64,000 nt of DNA, from positions 1,960,501 to 2,024,500 of the forward strand of contig CP030158.1 of NCBI GenBank assembly GCA_003285105.1, written 5' to 3'. A model generated the notes under the pieces. The model did no database searches, had not been told where the DNA came from, and saw nothing but the letters and a program-made list of their open reading frames with translations. This document shows positions 21,928 through 29,831 of this stretch, piece by piece. This DNA comes from Roseithermus sacchariphilus (GTDB taxonomy: Bacteria > Bacteroidota > Rhodothermia > Rhodothermales > MEBIC09517). A program made the translations under genes and the position numbers. The first letter of the stretch is position 1. Each line of letters starts with the position of its first letter.

Positions 21928-22710
21928 TCACTTGAGGAGGATCATCGTTCCGGTGTGCTCCTCCGAGCCGGCACGGAGGCGGTAGAGGTACAGCCCGCTC
22001 GGCAGGCTCGCAGCCTCGAACGTGACCTCGTGGTACCCGGCGTCCTGCCGGCCGTCGACCAGCAGCGCCACGCGCCGGCCGACGGCATCGTACACGGCCA
22101 GCTCCACCTCGGCGGCTTCCGGCAGGCCGTAGCGGATCGTGGTGGTGGGGTTGAAGGGATTGGGATAGTTGGGCTTCAGCACGAAGGACGCGGGGAAGGG
22201 GCCGTCCTCGGCGTAGCCGTTCGTCAGCGGGCGCACGCGCAGGGATTGCACCACGAGGATCGCATCTTCCTGATACCGTCCCTCCGGCAGCGGGGCCTGG
22301 CTCAGGTCGGTGAACGTGGCGTCGAGGGGCAGGTAGGTATCCGTCGCAGCGCGGTAGAGCCAGAGCGTGAGCGGCTCGTCGGGGCGCAGCCCGTCGCGGT
22401 CCTCCGTCATCTCGTCATCTCCCCAGGCGACCAGCGAGGCCGGGGTACCGCCGTTCCAGGTCATCGAGCCGGCGCAGTATCCGGTTGCTGTGTGGAGGGT
22501 CAGGCGGTCTCCCGGCGCCAGCGTGAGCGTGCCGAGGTCGTGGACGGCCGGTTCCAGGAAGAGCAGCGTGGCGTTCTGGCCGGTGTTGTGGGAGCAGGCC
22601 GGCTGTGCCCGGGCCTGTCCGAGCGGCAGGCCGATGAGGAGGAGCAGTAACAGGCAGGTGAGGCGGAGACGGGTCGGGCGGGCGGATACGGCGGTGGCAG
22701 CAAGCCGCAT
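21928..22710 (-). CDS. secreted protein with type IX secretion sorting domain
   Basis: A protein of 260 residues. The Sec signal peptide (LTCLLLLLLIGLPLGQARA) precedes a domain of about 150 residues with two cysteines (PACSHNTG, GYCAGSMTWNGG) and a TEDRDGLRPDEPLTLWLYRA strand pair. The last 80 residues are a classical type A T9SS sorting domain: NYPNPFNPTTTIRYGLPE, VELAVYDAVGRRVA, the GYHEVTFEA strand, LPSGLYLYRL and a short final strand ending ILLK. It should be exported through the outer membrane by the type IX system and anchored or released. The N-terminal domain resembles the short modules often found once or repeated ahead of such tails; its ligand is unknown. Confidence 0.9.
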   Translation of the reverse strand: MRLAATAVSARPTRLRLTCLLLLLLIGLPLGQARAQPACSHNTGQNATLLFLEPAVHDLGTLTLAPGDRLTLHTATGYCAGSMTWNGGTPASLVAWGDDEMTEDRDGLRPDEPLTLWLYRAATDTYLPLDATFTDLSQAPLPEGRYQEDAILVVQSLRVRPLTNGYAEDGPFPASFVLKPNYPNPFNPTTTIRYGLPEAAEVELAVYDAVGRRVALLVDGRQDAGYHEVTFEAASLPSGLYLYRLRAGSEEHTGTMILLK

Positions 22711-23050
22711 GGGCACGCGGGGGGTGAAGGGTGATCGGTTGTGGGGAACCCCGGCGGGAGAAGCCGTGCACGGTGCCGGGATGCCTGAAACGGCGATGCG
22801 CCAGACGGAGACAGCGCCGCGCCGAAGATACATCCGATATGCGCCAGAGGACACCTTCCCGGCGCAGGAAAAGCGCGTGTCCCGGCAATCGTTACGATGG
22901 GTGCGAGGGGCTGTTATAATAGGCGAGATGAGGCAGAACCGGAGCGCCGTGCTCCGGGGCGGGTCGTCGCCGGCGGTGGCGAGATCGGATCCGCCCGGCG
23001 GACCCGGAGCCGGCGGGCCGGGCCGGGAGAAGATGTCGGGCAGGCCGTCG

Positions 23051-23058
23051 TATCTTGG
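23051..23058 (+). promoter_or_regulatory. possible Bacteroidota -7 element (TATCTTGG)
   Basis: TATCTTGG resembles TAnnTTTG. If used, transcription would begin just before the 14-bp array and the array would form part of the M24 mRNA leader. No clear -33 element. Tentative. Confidence 0.3.
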
Positions 23059-23077
23059 CGATGGCGCTGTGCGCCGC

Positions 23078-23210
23078 GAACCGGCTCCTGCGAACCGGCT
23101 CCTGCGAACCGGCTCCTGCGAACCGGCTCCTGCGAACCGGCTCCTGCGAACCGGCTCCTGCGAACCGGCTCCTGCGAACCGGCTCCTGCGAACCGGCTCC
23201 TGCGAACCGG
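23078..23210 (+). repeat. 14-bp perfect tandem array, 9.5 copies
   Basis: Nine identical copies of GAACCGGCTCCTGC (23078-23203) followed by a half copy GAACCGG (23204-23210). There is no sequence variation between units, which indicates recent expansion. The array lies 55 bp before the start of the M24 peptidase gene. Confidence 0.97.
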
Positions 23211-23265
23211 TTTCCTGGCCGGTGGCCCCGGCTTCTCTCCCGCATCCTGATCCCCTGTTGCCGTG

Positions 23266-24633
23266 ATGAGTGCTTTCCGCTCCCTGCCGTTCGTCGTCGT
23301 TCTGTTGCTGCTGGCCTGGATGCCGCCCCCGGTACAGGCTCAGCCGGCCATGCCCGTCATCCTGCCCATGCGCGAGCGCGCCGAGGTGCAGGACCGCTGG
23401 CTCCAGATCCGCCTCGACACCGTCGTCCCCCGGCTCATGCGGCGCGAGGGGATCGACCTGTGGGTCATCAGCGCGCGCGAGTACAACGAGGACCCGGTCA
23501 TCGAGACGATGCTGCCGGCCACGTGGCTGAGCGCGCGGCGGCGCACCATCCTGGTGTTCCACGACCGCGGCCCGGACGAGGGCGTCGAGCGGCTGGCCAT
23601 TGCCCGCTACGCCGTGGGCGAGGCCTTCCCCGCCTCCTGGGTGCCCGAGGAGCAGCCCGACCAGTGGGCACGCCTGGCCGAGGTCATCGCCGAGCGGGAC
23701 CCCCGCCGCATCGCCGTCAACCGCTCCGAGACGTTTGCCCTGGCCGACGGGATGACCGACACGGAGTTCGACGGCTTTCTGAAGGCGCTCCCGGCCCGCT
23801 ATCACGACCGCATCGTCTCGGGCGAGAACCTGGCCGTCGGCTGGCTGGAGACGCGCATTCCCGAAGAGATGCAGGTCTACCCGACGATCGTACGCATCGC
23901 CCGGCGGATCATCGCCGAGGGCTTCTCGGAGCAGGTCATCCAGCCGGGGGTGACGACGACGGAGGATGTGCAATGGTGGTACCGCGACCGCATCCGGGCG
24001 CTGGGGCTGGTGACCTGGTTCCACCCGAGCGTGTCCGTGCAGCGGGCCGAAACCGGGGGGCGGTCCAACGACTTCTCCGCCCGGCCCGGTGAGACGCGCA
24101 TCCTGCCGGGCGATCTGCTGCACGTGGATTTCGGCATCACCTACCTGGGCCTCCACACCGACACGCAGGAGCATGCGTACGTCCTCGCGCCCGGCGAGAC
24201 CGACGCCCCCGAGGGCCTGCGGCGCGCGCTGGCCGTGGGCAACCGCCTGCAGGACATCCTGACGGCGGAGTTCGCCGAGGGGCGGACCGGCAACGAGATC
24301 CTGGCGGCCGCGCTGGCCCGGGCCGAGCAGGAGGGGATCGAGGCCACGATCTACACCCACCCGATCGGCTTCCACGGCCACGGCGCGGGGCCGGCCATCG
24401 GGCTGTGGGACCGGCAGGACGGCGTGCCCGGTGCCGGCGATTATCCGCTCTACGCGAACACGGCCCACTCCATCGAGCTGAACGCTGCCGTCCCGATTCC
24501 CGAGTGGGGCGGGCAGGAGGTGCGCATCATGCTGGAGCAGGACGCCTTCTTCGACGGCACGGAGACCTGGTACATCGGCGGCCGGCAGACGGCGCTGCAC
24601 CTCATCCCCCGGACCCCGTACGGCGCTGAATAG
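23266..24633 (+). CDS. secreted M24-family metallopeptidase (Xaa-Pro aminopeptidase-like)
   Basis: About 455 residues from the ATG at 23266 (a GTG lies just before it at 23263). The Sec signal peptide is SLPFVVVLLLLAWMPPPVQAQ. An N-terminal creatinase-like domain is followed by the pita-bread domain with the five metal ligands in order: HVDFGITY (Asp), HTDTQEHAY (Asp), THPIGFHGHGAGP (His), HSIELNAAVP (Glu) and MLEQDAFF (Glu). All ligands are present, so it should be an active di-metal proline-specific aminopeptidase in the envelope. The upstream leader holds a 14-bp tandem array. No downstream gene on this strand follows closely. Confidence 0.92.
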   Translation: MSAFRSLPFVVVLLLLAWMPPPVQAQPAMPVILPMRERAEVQDRWLQIRLDTVVPRLMRREGIDLWVISAREYNEDPVIETMLPATWLSARRRTILVFHDRGPDEGVERLAIARYAVGEAFPASWVPEEQPDQWARLAEVIAERDPRRIAVNRSETFALADGMTDTEFDGFLKALPARYHDRIVSGENLAVGWLETRIPEEMQVYPTIVRIARRIIAEGFSEQVIQPGVTTTEDVQWWYRDRIRALGLVTWFHPSVSVQRAETGGRSNDFSARPGETRILPGDLLHVDFGITYLGLHTDTQEHAYVLAPGETDAPEGLRRALAVGNRLQDILTAEFAEGRTGNEILAAALARAEQEGIEATIYTHPIGFHGHGAGPAIGLWDRQDGVPGAGDYPLYANTAHSIELNAAVPIPEWGGQEVRIMLEQDAFFDGTETWYIGGRQTALHLIPRTPYGAE

Positions 24634-24665
24634 GGCGGGCGGTGCGGAGGATGCCGGCGAGGCCC

Positions 24666-25343
24666 TCAGCCGGCGGCGTCGCTCCTGAAGCCGACCGTGC
24701 GGTGCGAGCCGTCGCAGAACGGCTTGTTGTGCGAGCCGCCGCATCGGCAGAGGGCCGCCTTGCGGCCATGCACGGCGGTGGTTTCGTCGTCGCTCAGGAG
24801 GGTGACCGGCCCCTGGAGCAGCAGCGGGCCGTCCGTGGCCGGCGTGATGCGCAGCGGCTCCCCATCGGCGTCGTCGGCATCGGCAGGGCCTTCGGGCAGG
24901 GGGCTCGTGCCCAGGGTGCCGGCGTCGTCCCAGTCCAGATGCTGGTGGCTGTTGTCGCAGAACGGCTTGTTCTGCGAGGCCCCGCATCGGCAGAGCGCCA
25001 TCCGGGTCTCTTCCAGCCGCGTCTCCCCCTGCTCGGTCGTCAGCACCAGACGGCCGCGGGCGAAGAGCGGACCCCCCTGCACGACCCGGACGGTGTTCCG
25101 GGTGGGGACGGGCTCGGGCGGTCCGCCATCGTGGCGGGTGTAGTGCAGCGCGCCGGTCGGGCAGCGGTGGATGACGGCGGCGATGGCATCGGCATCGGCC
25201 GCGTCGGGGTCGATCCACGGTGTGCGGTCGGGGTCGAACACCGCCGGCAGGCCGCGCACGCATTCGGCCGCGTGGATGCAGCGCGCGAGGTCGTAGGTGA
25301 TGGTGAGGGCGTCGCCGGGGTAGCGGAAGGTTTTGTCGGCCAT
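24666..25343 (-). CDS. triple Fe-S protein: Fer4_19 plus two CDGSH domains
   Basis: A protein of 225 residues. Residues 1-70 form a short divergent 4Fe-4S domain of the Fer4_19 type (YDLARCIHAAECVRG ... IHRCPTGALHY). Two CDGSH domains follow: LCRCGASQNKPFCDNSH near residue 120 and LCRCGGSHNKPFCDGSH near residue 205. Each has the C-x-C-x2-S-x3-P-x-C-D-x2-H ligand set for a 2Fe-2S cluster. An acidic linker of about 25 residues rich in Asp and Ala separates them. It is probably a cytosolic redox or iron-handling protein. It lies next to the MBL-fold gene on the same strand, 48 bp apart, so they may be co-transcribed. Confidence 0.9.
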   Translation of the reverse strand: MADKTFRYPGDALTITYDLARCIHAAECVRGLPAVFDPDRTPWIDPDAADADAIAAVIHRCPTGALHYTRHDGGPPEPVPTRNTVRVVQGGPLFARGRLVLTTEQGETRLEETRMALCRCGASQNKPFCDNSHQHLDWDDAGTLGTSPLPEGPADADDADGEPLRITPATDGPLLLQGPVTLLSDDETTAVHGRKAALCRCGGSHNKPFCDGSHRTVGFRSDAAG

Positions 25344-25391
25344 GGTCCGGTGGGAGCGCGTGAGGAGAGATCCGAGGGGGCGTGCCGGGGG

Positions 25392-26285
25392 CTAGGGGTC
25401 GCCGCGGAGTTCGCGGTAGGCCACGCGCAGCGCGATGGGGATGGCCTCGGGCCAGGAGTCGCGGTAATACGTCGGGAAGTCCGGTAGCCGCTGCGTGCGG
25501 GCGAGTTCGTCCTCCGTCTGGCCGGCGTCGAGGGCCGCCTGCGCGAAGGCCAGCAGGCCGTCCAGGAAGTCCCGTATGGCCAGCAGGTCGGCGCGGGGCC
25601 CGGTGATGGCATGGCCTTCGCCGGCATGGCCGAAGATGAAGATCGTCTCGTCCGAGAAGGCGGCATGGACCTGTTCGAGCGTGTCGATCCAGCCCCGGAC
25701 CGAGGCGCCGCCGGGGCCGTCCACGAAGGGGGGCATACGGTTGAAGACGAGGTCGCCCATGTGGACGACGTCGGCCTGGACGAAGTGCACGACCGAGTCG
25801 CCGCCGGTGTGGGCCGGGCCGTAGTGGCGCAGGCGGATGGTTTCGTCGCCCAGGTCCTGCTCCCAGGTTTCTTCGTAGCCCAGCGTGGGCACGGTGGGCT
25901 CGGTGTCGGTGCCACGCTGCGCGGCGGCCTGGCGTTGCAGGGCCGGCACGTTGCGATGGGCGACGTGCTGCCGGGCGTGGGGCTGGAGGACGCCGTTGCC
26001 GCCGGTATGGTCGCCGTGGTGGTAGGTGTTCACCAGCAGGTCCAGCGGGCGCGTGGTGCGCTCGCGGAGGCCGGACCAGCACGCCTCGGCCGTGTCGGGG
26101 TACTGGGTGTCCACCACCACCAGCGCGTCGTTCGTGGCCAGGTAGCCGATGGTCCCGCCCCGGCTCGTGAAGACGCCGACGCCTCGGCGGAGCGGCTGGA
26201 AGGGGAGCGGGGCGGCCGTGGCCCGGCGGAGGGTGGGCCAGAGGGCGGCGCAGGAGGCGGCGGCAAGAAAGCGGCGGCGGTTCAT
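25392..26285 (-). CDS. Tat-exported metallo-beta-lactamase-fold hydrolase
   Basis: A protein of 297 residues. The N-terminus NRRRFLAAASCAALWP is a twin-arginine signal. The MBL core shows NTYHHGDHTGGN (metal-binding HxHxDH-type motif with the first His shifted), then GPAHTGGDSVV (third His), ADVVHMGDLVFN (bridging Asp) and IFIFGHAGEGHAI (last His). It should bind one or two zinc ions in the periplasm. The layout resembles the SoxH/quinoprotein-relay branch more than lactamases, but the substrate cannot be told. ATG at 26285 starts the Tat signal. Probably the first gene of a two-gene unit with the CDGSH protein. Confidence 0.87.
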   Translation of the reverse strand: MNRRRFLAAASCAALWPTLRRATAAPLPFQPLRRGVGVFTSRGGTIGYLATNDALVVVDTQYPDTAEACWSGLRERTTRPLDLLVNTYHHGDHTGGNGVLQPHARQHVAHRNVPALQRQAAAQRGTDTEPTVPTLGYEETWEQDLGDETIRLRHYGPAHTGGDSVVHFVQADVVHMGDLVFNRMPPFVDGPGGASVRGWIDTLEQVHAAFSDETIFIFGHAGEGHAITGPRADLLAIRDFLDGLLAFAQAALDAGQTEDELARTQRLPDFPTYYRDSWPEAIPIALRVAYRELRGDP

Positions 26286-26372
26286 GGCGCAGTAGCGGAC
26301 GGTGAGCAAAGCAGGTAGAAGCAGGTAGACGATACAGGAATGCCGTTACGGAGCAGGGGACGACCCGGTTCG

Positions 26373-26410
26373 GCCGTCAGCGGTCAGCCGTCAGCGGTCA
26401 GCCGTCAGGA
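26373..26410 (+). repeat. heptanucleotide array, left flank of copy 4
   Basis: About five CCGTCAG/CGGTCAG heptads, identical in type to those at 1719, leading into the degraded core copy 4. Together with the core, right-flank heptads to about 26570 and the feo operator, this describes the 494-bp gap 26286-26779. Confidence 0.85.
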
Positions 26411-26423
26411 TATGTGCGGCGAG

Positions 26424-26535
26424 GATCCCTCTCCCCGGGCGAGGGCGACGCAGCGGCAGGTCGTGACCCCCTTCCCCCTTCGCGGACTTCCCCCTGTGCG
26501 GCCTGCGGCCAGGGGGAAGAACTCGTTCCGGCACG
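26424..26535 (+). repeat. dispersed repeat core, copy 4 (degraded)
   Basis: Only the downstream two thirds match: GACCCCCTTCCCCCTTCG, the GGCCTGCGGCC hairpin before a G-run, and the AAGAACTCGTTCCGGCAC end shared with copy 3. The diagnostic CCTCCCCTT hairpin is replaced by CTCTCCCCGGGCGAGG. Confidence 0.75.
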
Positions 26536-26703
26536 ATGTCCGCAGCGTTCAGCCAGCAGCGTTCAGCCAGCAGCCCACTACAAAGTGCGAGGTGCGAGGC
26601 CTCCGTGCAACGTTCGCCATGTAACGTTTCCACCCCCGCGAAAGAAGATGGCGGCATGATGCCGCGCTTTTGGGAATATTTGATGATCCACTTGCCTTTC
26701 CTG

Positions 26704-26720
26704 TATAAACTTAGTCTATA
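26704..26720. promoter_or_regulatory. 17-bp palindromic operator candidate upstream of feoAAB
   Basis: TATAAACTTAGTCTATA is an inverted repeat in which seven of eight base pairs around the central T match. It sits in an AT-rich island 59 bases before the first feoA start. TTTG sequences at 26669 and 26679 lie upstream at roughly -33 spacing from TATAAACT, so a bound repressor would cover the -7 region. The size and AT-rich symmetry suit a metal-dependent DtxR/MntR- or Fur-type repressor, consistent with iron uptake genes downstream. The regulator itself is not in the window. Confidence 0.55.
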
Positions 26721-26779
26721 TTACCGGCGTTAAAGCCCGGGTTGCTTCCCCGATCCTTCCTCCGAACCCTCGCCGTGTC

Positions 26780-27010
26780 ATGCCGCCGGATGCGTCTCCA
26801 CTGACGACCTTCGCGCGCGGGCAGCAAGCCCGCATCGCGTTCCTGGGCCTGGCCGACGCCGAAGCCCAGCGCCTGCGCGAGCTCGGCCTCTGTGAGGGCT
26901 GCCAGGTCTGCGTCATGATGAACGCGGACAAGTGCGTGCTCGGCCTCCAGGCGGCCCGCATCGCCCTGCAACGGGAGGTCGCCATGCAGTTGTTCGCCGT
27001 TCCTGCCTGA
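26780..27010 (+). CDS. feoA: FeoA-domain protein (first)
   Basis: A protein of 76 residues with the SH3-like FeoA fold: LTTFARGQQARIAFLG, then RLRELGLCEGCQVCVMM and a final strand pair. It is the first gene of an iron-uptake operon. FeoA proteins interact with FeoB at the cytoplasmic face and are needed for ferrous iron transport. Three cysteines occur close together (LCEGCQVC), unlike the second FeoA, which has none; a metal-sensing role is possible but only inferred. The second feoA follows after seven bases. Confidence 0.88.
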   Translation: MPPDASPLTTFARGQQARIAFLGLADAEAQRLRELGLCEGCQVCVMMNADKCVLGLQAARIALQREVAMQLFAVPA

Positions 27011-27017
27011 GTTCCCC

Positions 27018-27251
27018 ATGCCGACCCTGCGCGATCTCGACCCCGGCGACCGCGGCACGGTGACGGGCTACGTGGCCGACGATCCCCCCGGCCGCCTCCT
27101 GGAGATGGGCCTGCTGCCCGGTACCCTCGTCGAAGTCGTGCGCCGCGCGCCCCTCGGCGATCCCATCGACCTGAAGATCCGGGGCTTCCACCTGTCGATC
27201 CGAAAACACGAGGCGGCGGCGATCCTGGTGGAACGAGTGCCGGCTTCGTAA
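27018..27251 (+). CDS. feoA: FeoA-domain protein (second)
   Basis: A protein of 77 residues with a more typical FeoA sequence: LRDLDPGDRGTVTGYV, RLLEMGLLPGTLVEVVRRAPLGDPIDLKIRGFHLSIRK and a final AAAILVERV strand. Two separate FeoA proteins before FeoB are common in this phylum and may form a hetero-oligomer. It lies seven bases after the first feoA and 98 bases before feoB. Confidence 0.92.
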   Translation: MPTLRDLDPGDRGTVTGYVADDPPGRLLEMGLLPGTLVEVVRRAPLGDPIDLKIRGFHLSIRKHEAAAILVERVPAS

Positions 27252-27349
27252 GGCCCGTCGCTCGCGGCCCCGCGCCCGATCCTCCGCCCGGCTCCCCGCC
27301 CGCGCCCCCACCGTGGCCTGCCTCCCTGCCGTTTCGTCCCTCCGCCGCC

Positions 27350-29629
27350 GTGCCTGTTTCCGTCACCACCGTTCCCCAGCGCATCGCCCTCGCCGGCAAC
27401 CCGAACGTCGGCAAGACCACGCTGTTCAACCTCCTGACGGGGTTGCGGCAGAAAGTGGCGAACTACCCCGGCGTGACGGTCGAGCGCAAGAGCGGTCGCC
27501 TGGCCGGGGATGGTCCGGCTACCGGGGCGGAGGTCGTCGACCTGCCGGGCACGTACAGCCTCAACCCGAAGAGCCTGGACGAGCGGGTGGCCTATGACGT
27601 GCTGGTGGGGCGGATGCCCGGGGAGCCGGTGCCGGACGTCGTCGTCTGCGTGGTGGATGCGACGAACCTGGAGCGCAACCTCTACCTCGTCACGCAGATC
27701 CTGGACCTGGGCCTGCCCGTCGTCGTGGCGCTGAACATGATGGACGCCGCCGAGGCGGCCGGGCTGGAGGTCGATGCCGACGGGCTGGCCGACCGGCTCG
27801 GCGTGCCGGTGGTGCCCATCGTGGCGCGGGACGGGCGCGGCCTGGAGGCGCTCCGGCAGGCGCTGGCCGAGGTGCCCGCGCCGCCGGATCGGCCGGGCTG
27901 GACGCTGATGCCGGCCGTGGCCGAGGTGGTCGACCGGCTTGCCGCGCAGCTCACTGACGAGGTGCCGGACCTGCCGCCCCGCCGCGCACGCTTCGAAGCC
28001 CTGGGCGCGCTCACCAGCGATCCGCTGCTGGCGCCCTGGAAGGAGCGGGCGCCGGGCTTCCACGCGGCCGTCCTCCAGGCCCGGGCCGCGCTGGAGGAGC
28101 GCAAGGTTCCCTACCGGCAGGCCGAGATGATGGGCCGTTACGGCTGGCTGGGCCCGCTCGTGCAGTCCGTCGTCACCCGCCACAAAGATCCCTCCGAGGC
28201 CACGCTCTCCGACCGCATCGACGCCGTGCTGACCCACAAGGTCGCCGGGCCGATCCTCTTCGGAGGCGTTCTCCTGCTCATCTTCCAGGCCGTCTTCAGC
28301 TGGGCCACCCCGGCCATGGACGCCATCGAGGCGGGCGTGGTGCTCCTGGGCCAGGGCGTGCGCGCCGTCATGCCCGACGGCTGGCTCGAGGACCTGCTGG
28401 TGGAGGGCGCCATCACGGGCGTCGGCAACGTGCTCGTCTTCCTGCCGCAGATTCTGCTGCTGTTCTTCTTCCTGGGGCTGATGGAGGACACCGGCTACAT
28501 GGCCCGGACGGCGTTCATCATGGATCGCCTGATGCGCCGGATGGGCCTGAGCGGGGCCTCGGTCGTGCCGCTGCTCTCGTCCTACGCCTGCGCCATCCCC
28601 GGCATCATGGCCGCCCGCACGCTGGCCAACGAGCGCGACCGCCTCATCACGATCATGGTGGCGCCCCTGATGAGCTGCTCGGCGCGGCTGCCCGTCTACA
28701 CCCTCTTCATCGCCGCCTTCATCCCCTCCGGGGCGCTCTTCGGTGTGCTCGGCTACCAGGGGCTGGCCATGGTCGCGCTCTACGTGCTGGGCACCGTCAT
28801 GGCCTTCGTGGCGGCGTGGGTGCTGAAGACGTTCGTGTTCAAGGGGGATGCCTCGATGTTCGTGATGGAGCTGCCTCCGTACCGCCTGCCGCGCCTGCGG
28901 CAGGTGTTCTGGCGGATGATCGACCGCGCGAAGGCGTTCGTCGTGCGGGCGGGCAAGATCATCTTCGGCCTGAGCATCGTGCTCTGGTTCATGGCGAGCT
29001 TCCCGCAGGCCGACCCCGATCCGCTCCTGGAGGCCCGGCGCGAGCAGGCCGAGGCGACCTTCACCGCGCGTCTGGACAGCATCGCCGCGGCCGAGGGGCT
29101 CTCGGCCGCCGAGGTCATCACCCGCGGACCGATGGAGGCGGTACAGGCCGCCGACGCCGAGCGGCAGGCCGTGCTCGACGCCGTCGCCGCCGAGGAGGCC
29201 GGGCGGCAGATCCGGCAGAGCCTCATCGGCCGCATCGGCCGGGCCATCGAGCCGGTCATGCGCCCGCTCGGGTTCGACTGGAAGATCAGCGCGGGCATCC
29301 TCAGCGCCTTCGCTGCACGCGAGGTCATCGTCAGCACCCTCGCCACGCTCTACAGCGTCGGCGAAGACGACGGCGAGCCGGTGATGCTGCGCGAGGCCCT
29401 CAAGGCAGACCGCTACCCGGACGGTCGCCCCGTCTACACGCCGCTCGTGGCCGTGAGCCTGCTGGTGTTCTTCGTCTTCGCGCTGCAATGCATGAGCACC
29501 CTGGCCATCGCCCGCCGTGAGACGAACACGTGGAAATGGCCCGCCGTGATGTGGCTCTACATGTTCGCACTTGCCTACGGCTTCTCGCTGCTGGTCTACC
29601 AGGGCGGGCAGGCCCTCGGGTGGGGGTGA
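27350..29629 (+). CDS. feoB: ferrous iron transporter FeoB
   Basis: A protein of 759 residues starting at GTG 27350. The N-terminal G domain has G1 GNPNVGKTT (16-24), the PGVTVERK switch, G3 DLPGTYSL, and a G4-like NMMD. A GDI-like helical segment follows. The membrane half has GVGNVLVFLPQILLLFFFLGLMEDTGYMARTAF, the conserved Cys-containing VVPLLSSYACAIPGIMA and LMSCSARLPVYTLF gates, and the second Gate motif FAAREVIVSTLATLY. A periplasmic or cytoplasmic insert of about 100 charged residues (ARREQAEATFTARLDS...) is usual in Bacteroidota FeoB. It imports Fe2+ through the inner membrane, driven or gated by GTP hydrolysis. Confidence 0.96.
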   Translation: MPVSVTTVPQRIALAGNPNVGKTTLFNLLTGLRQKVANYPGVTVERKSGRLAGDGPATGAEVVDLPGTYSLNPKSLDERVAYDVLVGRMPGEPVPDVVVCVVDATNLERNLYLVTQILDLGLPVVVALNMMDAAEAAGLEVDADGLADRLGVPVVPIVARDGRGLEALRQALAEVPAPPDRPGWTLMPAVAEVVDRLAAQLTDEVPDLPPRRARFEALGALTSDPLLAPWKERAPGFHAAVLQARAALEERKVPYRQAEMMGRYGWLGPLVQSVVTRHKDPSEATLSDRIDAVLTHKVAGPILFGGVLLLIFQAVFSWATPAMDAIEAGVVLLGQGVRAVMPDGWLEDLLVEGAITGVGNVLVFLPQILLLFFFLGLMEDTGYMARTAFIMDRLMRRMGLSGASVVPLLSSYACAIPGIMAARTLANERDRLITIMVAPLMSCSARLPVYTLFIAAFIPSGALFGVLGYQGLAMVALYVLGTVMAFVAAWVLKTFVFKGDASMFVMELPPYRLPRLRQVFWRMIDRAKAFVVRAGKIIFGLSIVLWFMASFPQADPDPLLEARREQAEATFTARLDSIAAAEGLSAAEVITRGPMEAVQAADAERQAVLDAVAAEEAGRQIRQSLIGRIGRAIEPVMRPLGFDWKISAGILSAFAAREVIVSTLATLYSVGEDDGEPVMLREALKADRYPDGRPVYTPLVAVSLLVFFVFALQCMSTLAIARRETNTWKWPAVMWLYMFALAYGFSLLVYQGGQALGWG

Positions 29630-29831
29630 CGGCCGCCGCACGGGGCGAAGGCGGGTCGAAGGCCGAAGGGGGCCGGGATGGGTAGGGGCCGGCGGGTCCG
29701 CGCGCGCCGGAACTGAAGCGGGGGGCCGGGCGTGGGGGAAGCGCGGCACGGAAATCGCTCGGCCCGGCGGTGCATGGCTCCGGCCCGGCTCGGACGTGCC
29801 GGAGCGGCCGGTCACCTGAAACCCTTTCCTC

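Larger units (their letters stand above)
22711..23265. other. divergent intergenic region with tandem array
   Basis: A 555-bp gap between the T9SS protein (minus) and the M24 peptidase (plus). It holds a TATAAT hexamer at 22915-22920 with a poor -35 counterpart, a TATCTTGG motif at 23051 and the 14-bp tandem array at 23078-23210. I see no convincing gene in it. Confidence 0.6.

Noticed and set aside
22915-22920. Sigma-70 type -10 hexamer TATAAT
   Set aside because: The -35 candidate (TTACGA at 17 bp) is poor, and Bacteroidota promoters use a different consensus; kept only as a remark.
23078-23210. CRISPR array or coding repeat
   Set aside because: Units are directly adjacent 14-mers without spacers, and since 14 is not a multiple of three no frame gives a conserved repeat protein linked to a good start.
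21928-26082. A minus-strand open frame of 1384 codons across several genes
   Set aside because: Only its 3' part (21928-22710) encodes a recognisable protein with a signal peptide; the rest runs antisense to the M24 gene and in another frame of the CDGSH and MBL genes, with low-complexity Pro/Arg/Ala sequence typical of GC-rich shadow frames.
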